Part shown: positions 41,930 to 49,613 of the stretch, piece by piece
Layout of the letters: every line of letters begins with the position of its first letter
How positions within the stretch are numbered: the first letter of the stretch is position 1
NCBI RefSeq assembly: GCF_004364245.1
Contig: NZ_SOAV01000011.1
Coordinates: forward strand, 62,001-126,000
Reading direction: 5' to 3'
Origin: Streptomyces sp. BK208
GTDB lineage: Bacteria; Actinomycetota; Actinomycetes; Streptomycetales; Streptomycetaceae
Length of the DNA stretch: 64,000 nt
The notes under the pieces: generated by a model
The model's database searches: none
Seen by the model: only the letters and a program-made list of their open reading frames with translations
What the model was told of the DNA's origin: nothing
Made by a program: the position numbers and the translations under genes

Positions 41930-43144
41930 TCAGTGGCGGCGCTTGCGGAGGGCCGCCAGGCCGTCGTAGCTGATCTTCGCCTCGCGCAGTGACTGCGCCG
42001 GGTCGGTGGCGCTCGGGGAGTTGTCGTCCTCGACCATCGGGTTGTGGTAGTTGCGCTGTCCGACGCGCGAGAAGAACGTCGTGTAGTCGATGACCCCGGT
42101 GCCGAAGGGCACCATGTCGTACCCCATGCCGTTGGTGGTGCTGACGACGCCGTCCTTGGCGTGGAACAGCGGGTAGCGCCGGTTGTTGCGGGCGACCAGG
42201 CCGGCCGGGTCGAAGACGTTCTTCCGGGTGGAGCCGTCGTGCGCGGTGTACTCGTGGAACTTGTACTGGGCGACGTGCGCCCAGAAGATGTCCATCTCCA
42301 GCCAGACCACCCTCGGGTCGGTGATCTTGAGGAAGTACTCCAGCTTCCGGATGCCCGAGCTGCGGGTCGGCCTGCCCTGGTCGTCCAGCGGGCCGCCGTC
42401 GAGCAGGAAGCCGTAGGCGCTGTCGTGGTTGTGGGTGTAGAGCTTGATGCCTTCCCGGTGGGCGATCGCACCGAGGGCGTTCCACTTGTCGGCGGCCACG
42501 TCCCAGTCGGCCCGGTAGGAGCTGCCGGTGGGGTCGCCGCCGGTGCCCATGTGGTCCATGCCGAGGATGTTGGCGATCTCCAGGTGCTTCTTGAAGGTGT
42601 CCTTGTCCGCCTGGGTCAGCGGCCAGGACGACGGGATGAAGCCGTGGTTGCCCTGGGCGCGCAGGCCGTAGTCGTCGAGCCAGGAGCGCAGCAGCCTGGC
42701 GCCCTGGACGGATTCGAGGCTGGCGCCGCCCGGTGCGTTGGCGTGCTGGTTGTAGCCGGCGAACTCCACCTGCCGGTAGCCGTGGCGGGCCAGCTGCTTG
42801 AAGACCTCGCGGAAGCCGGAGGGCAGGTCGGAGGCGAGAGGGTCGCGGGCGGTGGCGTCGCGGACGGTGTAGAGGATGATGCCGCGCTTGTCGGCGGGGA
42901 CGAGGACCTGCCCGTGCCCGTGGTCGTGCCCGTGCCCGTGGTCGTGGTCTCTGTCGCGGCCGTGGGCGAGGGCCGGGGAGGCGCCGAAGACGGGGGCCGC
43001 CACGGCTCCGGCCGCCACGGCGGTGCAGGTGCTGAGGAAGCGGCGCCGGCCGACGCCGAGGCTGCGGCGCAGGCTCTCGCCCGGGCCGTCGGCGGCGGGA
43101 TCGGTGCCGGCGTCGGTGCGGGAGGGGTCGGTGAACGGGGTCAC
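41930..43144 (-). CDS. Tat-exported sugar phosphate isomerase/epimerase-like protein
   Basis: The 404-residue protein has a twin-arginine signal (GRRRFLSTCTAVAAGAVAAPVFG) at about 32-55. A His/Asp-rich stretch (HDHGHGHDHGHG) follows just after the predicted cleavage region, then an AP-endonuclease-2-like TIM barrel (KRGIILYTVRD, GYRQVEFAGYN, MDHMGTGGDP, VVWLEMDIFW). Exported members of this fold act on unphosphorylated sugars, and some process 3-keto-glycosides. The His-rich segment could hold a metal needed by the barrel. It is monocistronic, with the 23-bp terminator just after its stop. Confidence 0.85.
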   Translation of the reverse strand: MTPFTDPSRTDAGTDPAADGPGESLRRSLGVGRRRFLSTCTAVAAGAVAAPVFGASPALAHGRDRDHDHGHGHDHGHGQVLVPADKRGIILYTVRDATARDPLASDLPSGFREVFKQLARHGYRQVEFAGYNQHANAPGGASLESVQGARLLRSWLDDYGLRAQGNHGFIPSSWPLTQADKDTFKKHLEIANILGMDHMGTGGDPTGSSYRADWDVAADKWNALGAIAHREGIKLYTHNHDSAYGFLLDGGPLDDQGRPTRSSGIRKLEYFLKITDPRVVWLEMDIFWAHVAQYKFHEYTAHDGSTRKNVFDPAGLVARNNRRYPLFHAKDGVVSTTNGMGYDMVPFGTGVIDYTTFFSRVGQRNYHNPMVEDDNSPSATDPAQSLREAKISYDGLAALRKRRH

Positions 43145-43257
43145 GGGTGCCTGCCTTCTGGGTCGTGGCCTGCGCCGATGCGGCTCGGGCAGGCCGTTGT
43201 CAGTGCCGTGTGTTTCACTCTCAGTAGTCGGATCTCGGCGGGCGTACCGAGGGTGCG

Positions 43258-44655
43258 TCAGTCGAGTCCGGCCAGCCGGAGCAGGAGTTGTTTCACGTCG
43301 GTGGCCGCGACGCGGTCTCCGACAGCGCGGGGGGTGGAGCAGATGAGGAGCGGACCGTCGTCGTCGCTCGCGGGGAGGCGGCCGTGGCTGCCTCGAATAG
43401 GTGAGGCGTCCAGGGGCACGACCGCCATGCGGTAGCGCATGCCGAGCTTCTTGCGGGCCAGCGCGCCGGCGGCCTTCACCTTGACGTAGGGGTCGAGCGG
43501 ATCCATGAACAGCTCGACCGGGTCGTAGCCGGGTTTGCGGTGGATCTCGACGAGCTGCGCGAAGTCGGGCGCGCGGTCGTCGTCGAGCCAGTAGTAGTAC
43601 GTGAACCAGGCGTCCGGCTCCGCGACGGCGACGAGTTCACCGGCGCGCGGATGGTCGAGGTGCTGGGCCTTCTTGCCCTCGTCGTCGAGGAGTTGTGCGA
43701 TGCCGGGCAGCCCTTCGAGGGCGGCGCGGGCCGCGTCGAGGTCCTCGGGACGGCGGACGTACACGTGGGCGATCTGGTGGTCGGCGACCGCGAAGGCGCG
43801 GGAGGCCATCGGGTCGAGGTATTCCATGCCGTCCTGGGTGTGCACTTCGAGCAGTCCGGCGCGGCGCAGGGCGCGGTTGATGTCCACGGGCCGGCTGACG
43901 GGGGTGATGCCGTACTCGGACAGCGCGACGACGGTGCGGCCCTCGGCGCGGGCGTCGTCGAGCAGCGGTGCGAGGGCCGCGTCCAGGTCGGCGGCGGCTT
44001 TCAGGGAGCGCGGGTCGTCGGGGCCGAAGCGCTGCAGGTCGTAGTCGAGGTGAGGGAGGTAGCAGAGGGTCAGGTCGGGGTGCCGGGTGGCCATGATGTG
44101 CCGGGTGGCGTCGATGATCCACTGGCTGGAGACCAGGTCCGCTCCGGGTCCCCAGAAGTGGAAGAGGGGGAAGGTGCCGAGCTTGTCGGTGAGTTCGTCG
44201 TGCAGGGCCGGGGGCCTGGTGTAGCAGTCGGGTTCCTTGCGGCCGTCGGCGTAGTAGACGGGACGGGGGGTGACGGTGATGTCGGTGTCGGCGCCCATGG
44301 CGTACCACCAGCAGATGTTGGCGACGGTGTAGCCCGGGTGGGCGCGGCGGGCGGCGTCCCAGAGTTTGTCGCCGGCGACGAGCCCGTTGTGCTGGCGCCA
44401 CAGCAGGACGTCGCCGAGTTCGCGGAAGTACCAGCCGTTGCCGACGATGCCGTGCTCGGAGGGCATGGTGCCGGTGAGGAAGGTGGACTGCGCGGCGCAG
44501 GTGACGGCGGGCAGGACGGTGCCGAGCGGCGCGCGGGACCCGGACTGGCCGAGCTGCTTGAGATGGGGCATGTGGTCGAGGAGGCGGGGAGTGAGGCCGA
44601 CGACGTCCAGGACGAGCAGGGGCGTGGGCGCGCCGGAGGAGGTGGGTCGGGTCAT
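43258..44655 (-). CDS. Alkaline-phosphatase-superfamily phosphodiesterase (ebo cluster)
   Basis: The 465-residue protein has the nucleotide pyrophosphatase/phosphodiesterase metal sites: LLVLDVVGLTPRL near the N-terminus (metal Asp), the nucleophile Thr in AVTCAAQSTFLTGTMPSEHGIVGNGWY, and later HLDYDLQRFG and ADHQIAHVY. It is the last gene of the seven-gene operon; its ATG overlaps the EboE stop. In ebo-type clusters such a hydrolase is a common extra member, probably cleaving a phosphodiester intermediate made from inositol phosphate or a prenyl donor. That role is inferred. Confidence 0.85.
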   Translation of the reverse strand: MTRPTSSGAPTPLLVLDVVGLTPRLLDHMPHLKQLGQSGSRAPLGTVLPAVTCAAQSTFLTGTMPSEHGIVGNGWYFRELGDVLLWRQHNGLVAGDKLWDAARRAHPGYTVANICWWYAMGADTDITVTPRPVYYADGRKEPDCYTRPPALHDELTDKLGTFPLFHFWGPGADLVSSQWIIDATRHIMATRHPDLTLCYLPHLDYDLQRFGPDDPRSLKAAADLDAALAPLLDDARAEGRTVVALSEYGITPVSRPVDINRALRRAGLLEVHTQDGMEYLDPMASRAFAVADHQIAHVYVRRPEDLDAARAALEGLPGIAQLLDDEGKKAQHLDHPRAGELVAVAEPDAWFTYYYWLDDDRAPDFAQLVEIHRKPGYDPVELFMDPLDPYVKVKAAGALARKKLGMRYRMAVVPLDASPIRGSHGRLPASDDDGPLLICSTPRAVGDRVAATDVKQLLLRLAGLD

Positions 44656-45827
44656 GGCAGTTCCTTCAGGCCGAGGTCCGTCAACAGGTCGCGGGCGAGG
44701 GTCAGCTCGGCGGCGATGCCGTCGGTGAGCTGGGCGCGGGCGCGGGGCCGCAGCTCGGGCGGAAGGGCCTGCCACGTGTAGGTCTCGACCTCCAGGTGGC
44801 GGGTGAGGGGGTGCGGGCCGCCCACCAGCCGGGTCAGCGCGGCCTTCAGGACGGGGAGGGTGGAGGTGAGGGGCGCGGCGGGGGCCGCGTGCAGGGGGAC
44901 GTGGAAGTGGGCGCGCCAGGGTGCGGCGTGGGGCAGCGGGCCGCCGTCCGCGAGTGCCTCGTCGAGGTCGTCGGTGCCGTGCAGACCGCCGGAGGGGGTG
45001 GTGGTGCGGGTCTGGTGCAGGAAGCGCGGCTCGGCGAACGCGGCGAGGGCTTCGCGGACCTCGGGGTCGGCGGGGTGTTCGGCGTGCAGCGCGGCGGACA
45101 GCTGGGACTTGACGACGGGTACGCGGGCGGCCGCGAGGGCGTCCAGGGCGGTGTACGGGTCTTCGAAGGAGGTGGCGAGGTGGCAGGTGTCCACGCAGAC
45201 GCCGATGCGCTCGTGCGCGATGGCGGTGAGCGGGGCGATGGCGTCGTGGGTGGTCTCGACGACGCAGCCGGGTTCGGGTTCCAGGCCGACGCGGATGGAG
45301 CGGCCGGTCAGCTCCTGGAGGGCGTCGAGGCGTTCGGCGAGGGTGACCAGGGCGGCGCGGGCCTTGTCGGCGCGGGTGTCGTCGTACGCGGTGCGCCAGG
45401 CGAGCGGCAGGGTGGAGATGGTGCCGTCCGTGACGTCGTCGGGCAGCAGTCCGGCGAGCAGGCGGGCCAGGGAGGTGGTGTGGTCGAGGCGCTCTGGGTC
45501 GGCCCAGTCCGGCCGGTAGACGCGGTACTTGACCTCCTGGGAGCCGAAGCCCTCGTACGGGAAGCCGTTGAGGGTGACGACCTCCAGGCCGCGCCGGTCG
45601 AGTTCGCCGCGCAGGCCGCGCAGTGCGGCGGGGTCGGTGACCAGGGCGTGGGCGGCGTCCCGGGCGAGCCACAGGCCGATGCCGAGGCGGTCGCGGCCCA
45701 GTCGCCGGCGGATCGGCTCGCAGTGGTCGCGGAGCTGGGCGAGGACGCCGTCGAGGGTTTCGGCGGGGTGGACGTTGGTGCAGTAGGCGAGGTGGACGGT
45801 GGAGCCGTCGGGGTGCCGGAAGCGCAT
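44652..45827 (-). CDS. eboE: Metabolite-traffic protein EboE
   Basis: The 391-residue xylose-isomerase-like TIM-barrel protein has VHLAYCTNVHPAETLDGVL, EVVTLNGFPYEGFGSQEVKYRVYRPDW, RVGLEPEPGCVVE and IGVCVDTCHLATSFE. The opening CTNVHP and TLNGFPY motifs are those of EboE. In cyanobacteria ebo proteins are needed to move a scytonemin precursor to the periplasm; in other bacteria the cargo is unknown. It lies 3 nt after the EboB gene and overlaps the phosphodiesterase gene by 4 nt. Confidence 0.88.
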   Translation of the reverse strand: MRFRHPDGSTVHLAYCTNVHPAETLDGVLAQLRDHCEPIRRRLGRDRLGIGLWLARDAAHALVTDPAALRGLRGELDRRGLEVVTLNGFPYEGFGSQEVKYRVYRPDWADPERLDHTTSLARLLAGLLPDDVTDGTISTLPLAWRTAYDDTRADKARAALVTLAERLDALQELTGRSIRVGLEPEPGCVVETTHDAIAPLTAIAHERIGVCVDTCHLATSFEDPYTALDALAAARVPVVKSQLSAALHAEHPADPEVREALAAFAEPRFLHQTRTTTPSGGLHGTDDLDEALADGGPLPHAAPWRAHFHVPLHAAPAAPLTSTLPVLKAALTRLVGGPHPLTRHLEVETYTWQALPPELRPRARAQLTDGIAAELTLARDLLTDLGLKELP

Positions 45828-45830
45828 CGT

Positions 45831-46679
45831 TCACTCCCCGCCGCGCAGGATGGAGTTCCCTTCGTGGGTGGTGTCGCCCGGGGCCACGTCGAGTGCCAGG
45901 CGCCCGCTGAGCCCGTAGAAGGCGACGGGGTTGCGCCACAGCACTCGGTCCACGTCGTCCTCGGAGAAGCCCTCGGCGAGCATCAGGTCCCCGACCTTGC
46001 GGGTCTTCAGCGGGTCGCTCCTGCCCCAGTCGGCGGCGGAGTTCACCAGGACCTGCTCGGGGCCGTACTCGCGCAGCAGGGCGACCATCCGGGCCTCGTC
46101 CATCTTGGTGTCGGGATAGACGGAGAAGCCGAGCCAGGCACCGCTGTCCTTGGCCTCCTTGACGGTGGTCTCGTTGAGGTGGTCGACCAGCACCCGCTCC
46201 GTCGCCAGCGCGGACTCCCGGACCACGTCGAGGGTGCGGCGCAGACCGGCGAGCTTGTCGCGGTGCGGGGTGTGCACGAGGGCGGGCAGGCCGTGGTCGG
46301 CGGCGAGCTGGAGCTGGGTGGCGAGCGCGGTGTCCTCGGCGGGCGTCATCGAGTCGTAGCCGATCTCGCCGACGGCCACCACGCGGTCCTTGACGAGATA
46401 GCGGGGCAGTTCGTCGAGGACGGGCAGGCACCGGGGGTCGTTGGCCTCCTTGGGGTTGAGGGCGATCGTGCAGTGGTGGGCGATGCCGTACTGGGCGGCG
46501 CGGAAGGGTTCCCAGCCGAGGAGGGCGTCGAAGTAGTCGCGGAAGGAGTCGGGAGAGGTGCGGGGCTGGCCCAGCCAGAAGGAGGGTTCGACGACGGCGC
46601 GGACGCCGGCGGCGTGCATGGCCTCGTAGTCGTCGGTGGTCCGGGAGGTCATGTGGATGTGGGGGTCGAAGATGCGCAT
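45831..46679 (-). CDS. eboB: TatD-family hydrolase EboB
   Basis: The 282-residue metallo-hydrolase has the metal site HIHMTSRT at the N-terminus, the acidic ligand in VAVGEIGYDSM, and His in ALVHTPHRDK and VLVDHLNE. The terminal Asp is in LVNSAADWGRSDP. TatD folds hydrolyse phosphoesters or amides, and EboB is the TatD-like member of ebo clusters. Its ATG shares its first base with the EboA stop (TGATG), so re-initiation is likely. Confidence 0.87.
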   Translation of the reverse strand: MRIFDPHIHMTSRTTDDYEAMHAAGVRAVVEPSFWLGQPRTSPDSFRDYFDALLGWEPFRAAQYGIAHHCTIALNPKEANDPRCLPVLDELPRYLVKDRVVAVGEIGYDSMTPAEDTALATQLQLAADHGLPALVHTPHRDKLAGLRRTLDVVRESALATERVLVDHLNETTVKEAKDSGAWLGFSVYPDTKMDEARMVALLREYGPEQVLVNSAADWGRSDPLKTRKVGDLMLAEGFSEDDVDRVLWRNPVAFYGLSGRLALDVAPGDTTHEGNSILRGGE

Positions 46680-47416
46680 CAGGACTCCTTGCCGTGGGGG
46701 TCGGCGGTGCCGGGCGCGGGAGGCGCGGACTCGGTCAGGGCCAGGACGCGGTGCAGGTCTTCGGGGACGGTGCGGTCCGCGGCGGTGCGTTCGGCGGCGT
46801 AGTCGGCGAGCATCCGGGCGAGTTCGCCGTCACCCCGGGCCCGGCGGGCGAGGTCCGCCACGCTGTCGACGGGGACGCCGGTGAACAGGCACTTCAGTAC
46901 GGCGTGCCGCCACTGGTGCGCGTCCAGGTGCCGGGCGGCGTACGGGCCGAGGGCGGCGGCGACGAGCCGGGTGTCGTTGGTCCGCAGGGCGTCCTCGACG
47001 AGGGGAAGCGCGTCCGGTCCGGGCACGAGGTGGGGCAGGGCGTGCAGGACGGCGCGGCGTTCGTCGGCGGTGCCCTGGGTGTAGACGCGGGTCAGGGCGT
47101 CCGTGTCGGCCCGGGCGGCGTGCAGGACGAGGACGCGGGCCGCGTCGGCGTGGGCGGGCCCGCAGCGGCGGCCGGCCTCGGCGAGGCGCAGCTCCCACAC
47201 CGAGATGGGGCCGTGGGTGCCGGGGTGGGCGGCGGCCTCGTCCAGGGCCTGGTCCAGCCAGGCGCGGGCGGCTCCGCCGAGCCGGGCGGACAGGGCAGTG
47301 CGCAGGTCGGCGGGCGGGACGTGGGCGGGGGTGGTGCCCTGGGTGTCCTGACCGCCGGGTGTGCCGTCCGCGTCCTGGGTGTGGGGGGTGACGTGGGCGG
47401 CGTGTGGCTGCGTCAT
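46679..47416 (-). CDS. eboA: EboA domain protein
   Basis: The 245-residue protein begins with a Thr/Gln/His-rich leader of about 35 residues. A helical repeat-like domain follows (RTALSARLGGAARAWLDQALDEA, WELRLAEAGRRCG, DTDALTRVYTQGTADERRAVLHALPHL, HQWRHAVLKCLFTGVPV). The WRHAVLKCLF..VPV segment is typical of EboA. Its biochemical role is not known; it probably scaffolds the ebo complex. A 14-nt gap separates it from the upstream TIM-barrel gene. Confidence 0.87.
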   Translation of the reverse strand: MTQPHAAHVTPHTQDADGTPGGQDTQGTTPAHVPPADLRTALSARLGGAARAWLDQALDEAAAHPGTHGPISVWELRLAEAGRRCGPAHADAARVLVLHAARADTDALTRVYTQGTADERRAVLHALPHLVPGPDALPLVEDALRTNDTRLVAAALGPYAARHLDAHQWRHAVLKCLFTGVPVDSVADLARRARGDGELARMLADYAAERTAADRTVPEDLHRVLALTESAPPAPGTADPHGKES

Positions 47417-47430
47417 GGGGGTGGCTCCCT

Positions 47431-48546
47431 TCAGTGGGTGGCGGAGGGCTCGCCCGAGCGGTCGGTGCGCGGTGGCGACGCCGGTGCGGCGCGGCGGAGG
47501 AACGGGAGGGAGCGTTCGGCGAAGTGGGGGCCCGCGTGGGAGTGACGGGGCAGTTCGACGACGGTCAGGCCCTGGTAGCCGGTGGTGGCGAGGGCCTCGA
47601 GGACGGGCGGGAAGTCGATCTCGCCGTCACCGAAGGGGAGGTGTTCGTGGACGCCGCGGCGCATGTCCTCGATCTGCACGTGTCGCAGCCAGGGAGCTGC
47701 GGCGCGCACGCAGTCGGCGGGAGGGAGCGGTTCGAGGCACTGGCAGTGGCCGATGTCCAGGGTGAGACCGAGCGGTTCGGGGTCGCCGAGGAGGCGGCGC
47801 AGCGTGTGGAAGTCGGCGAGGGTGGACAGGAGGTGACCCGGCTCGGGCTCCACGGCCAGGGGGACTCCGGCGGTGGCGGCGGCCTCCAGGACGGGGGCGA
47901 GGGACTCGGCCAGCCGCTTCCAGGCCGTGTCCTCGTCCGTGCCGTCCGGGGTGACGCCGCTGAAGCAGTGCACGGCATGGGCGCCGAGGTCGGCGGCGAC
48001 GCCGACGGCACGGACGAGGAGGCCGGTGCGCCGGGCGCGGTCCTCCGGGTCGGGATCGAGCAGGGTGGGGCCGTGCTTGCGGCGCGGGTCGAGTACGTAG
48101 CGCGCTCCCGTCTCCACGGTGACGTCCAGACCGAGCGCGTCCAGCCGTGCGGCGATCCGGCGGGTGCGGGCGGCGAGGTCGTCGGCGAGCGGGTCGAGGT
48201 GCATGTGGTCGAGGGTCAGGCCGACACCGTCGTACCCGAGGTCGGCGAGGAGGGCGAGGGCGTCGTCGAGGCGCAGGTCGGCGAGGCCGTTGGTGCCGTA
48301 CCCGAAGCGGAGCGGATGCGTGGCGGCTCCCCCCCTCGCCTTGCCCCGGGCCGCAGGAGCGGCACCGGACTCGTTCGGCGCGGCGCCCGGGGCCGGGCTC
48401 GGGGGCGGGGCCGGGCTCGGGGGCGGGGCCGGGGTCGGGCTCGGGGGCGGGGCCGGGCTCGGGCTCGGGGGCGGGGCCGGGCTCGGGGGCGGGGCCGGGC
48501 TCGGGGGCGGGGCCGGGGTCGGGGGCGGGGCCGGGGCCGGGGTCAT
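47431..48546 (-). CDS. Sugar isomerase/epimerase of the ebo operon with Pro-rich N-terminus
   Basis: The 371-residue protein starts at ATG 48546, which overlaps the EboC stop (ATGA) and so fixes the start. Residues 2 to about 55 are a (PPPSPA)n-type repeat encoded by a G/C microsatellite. The rest is an AP-endonuclease-2-like TIM barrel: FGYGTNGLADLRLDDAL, YDGVGLTLDHMHLDP, AHAVHCFSGVTPDG, VPLAVEPEPGHLLS, LTLDIGHCQCLEP and VELPRHSHAGP. The Glu, Asp and His metal ligands of the family appear present. It is probably cytoplasmic and acts on an inositol- or sugar-derived intermediate. The Pro-rich arm may be a flexible tether. Confidence 0.87.
   Translation of the reverse strand: MTPAPAPPPTPAPPPSPAPPPSPAPPPSPSPAPPPSPTPAPPPSPAPPPSPAPGAAPNESGAAPAARGKARGGAATHPLRFGYGTNGLADLRLDDALALLADLGYDGVGLTLDHMHLDPLADDLAARTRRIAARLDALGLDVTVETGARYVLDPRRKHGPTLLDPDPEDRARRTGLLVRAVGVAADLGAHAVHCFSGVTPDGTDEDTAWKRLAESLAPVLEAAATAGVPLAVEPEPGHLLSTLADFHTLRRLLGDPEPLGLTLDIGHCQCLEPLPPADCVRAAAPWLRHVQIEDMRRGVHEHLPFGDGEIDFPPVLEALATTGYQGLTVVELPRHSHAGPHFAERSLPFLRRAAPASPPRTDRSGEPSATH
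48389..48542. repeat. G-rich degenerate minisatellite in the 5' end of the epimerase gene
   Basis: About nine imperfect units of GGGGGCGGGGCCGGGCTC and shorter variants make up the segment, all multiples of 3 so that the Pro-rich frame is kept. The plus strand (template for this gene) has many runs of four or five G and could form G-quadruplexes. Confidence 0.8.
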
Positions 48547-49613
48547 GTGATGCTCACCTTCCTCATGGCGGCCCTCCTCGCGAAGCGGCGGCCGGCCGGG
48601 GCGAGGGCGGCGACCAGGAGCGACGTGATCTGCGCGCCGGAGCGGGCCGCGAGCGCGGCCTGGAGCGGGACGGTGGCCCGGATGCCGCCGCCCACGGCGC
48701 GCTGGGTGAGCGGGGGTGAGGGGTTGAGTACGGCGTGGAGATAGGGACGGGCGGCCGTCGCGGTGTAGGCGGCGGCCAGGGCGGCCGTCAGGGCGTCGGT
48801 GGCGGCGGGCGCCGGATTGGGGCCCGGCAGGCCGGGGGCGGCTGCTGCCCGCCGGCCTGCCGGGAGTCGGGTGCGGCGGCGGGCGACCAGACCGGTCAGC
48901 ACTCCCGTCGTCGCGAGGGCGGCCAGCGGGGCGAGGACCGAGCCGCCGGTGGTTTCCCTGCGGGAGACGGCCGTGACCGCGAGGGTGTGGCTGCCGAGCA
49001 GCGCGGCCGACGGCAGGGCCGCGCGGGTGCCGCCGCCGGTGGCGGCCGCGCCCAGGAGCAGGTCGAGGCCGCGGGCCGCCGCCATGGCCGCGGGACCGGC
49101 CGGCGTGTGCTTCAGGGCGAGGTCGTAGGCCCAGACGGTGGCGGCCAGGGGTGCGGCCACCGCGAGGGCAGGCCGTCCCGCGCAGGCCGCCAGGGCCAGC
49201 CCGGCGCCGGTGAGGGCACCGGCCGCCGTGAGCGCGGCGGCGGGGCGGATGCGGCCGGACGGGAGGGGGCGGTGGGGGCGCTCCGCGGCGTCCTCGACGC
49301 GGTCGGCCCAGTCGTTGAGGGCCATGCCGGCCTCGTACAGGCACAAGGAGGAGCCGATGGCGAGCAGGGTGCGGGGGCCGGGGCGCGCACCGGCCGCCGC
49401 CGCGCCGGCCAGGGCGTCACCGGGGACGGTGAACAGGGCGGGTAGGCGCAGCAGTTCGGCCCAGGCGCCGGCGCGGGAGGTGTCGGCGGGTGGCTCGGCG
49501 GGCGCGGGCGGTCGTGCCGTGCCTCCGGAGGCCGCTCCGGGCGCCCGCGGGGCGTCGGCCGTCGCGGGTGACCCACCGGCCGTGTCCCGCGCCGTGGCGA
49601 CGGTGCGGCTCAT
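48543..49613 (-). CDS. eboC: UbiA-like prenyltransferase EboC
   Basis: The 356-residue protein has a Pro/Ala-rich cytoplasmic leader of about 50 residues, then about eight hydrophobic helices. The polyprenyl-diphosphate-binding motif is NDWADRVEDAAERPHRPLPSGRI (NDxxDxxxD), followed by VWAYDLALKHTPAG as a shortened second motif. UbiA enzymes attach prenyl groups to small acceptors in the membrane; EboC is the ebo member. It overlaps the genes on both sides by 4 nt. Confidence 0.88.
   Translation of the reverse strand: MSRTVATARDTAGGSPATADAPRAPGAASGGTARPPAPAEPPADTSRAGAWAELLRLPALFTVPGDALAGAAAAGARPGPRTLLAIGSSLCLYEAGMALNDWADRVEDAAERPHRPLPSGRIRPAAALTAAGALTGAGLALAACAGRPALAVAAPLAATVWAYDLALKHTPAGPAAMAAARGLDLLLGAAATGGGTRAALPSAALLGSHTLAVTAVSRRETTGGSVLAPLAALATTGVLTGLVARRRTRLPAGRRAAAAPGLPGPNPAPAATDALTAALAAAYTATAARPYLHAVLNPSPPLTQRAVGGGIRATVPLQAALAARSGAQITSLLVAALAPAGRRFARRAAMRKVSIT

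Noticed and set aside
48389..48542. Repeat block considered as a CRISPR array
   Set aside because: Units are contiguous and G-rich, with no unique spacers, and they encode a Pro-rich protein segment in frame with an epimerase; there are no cas genes nearby other than a Cas4-like domain 47 kb away.
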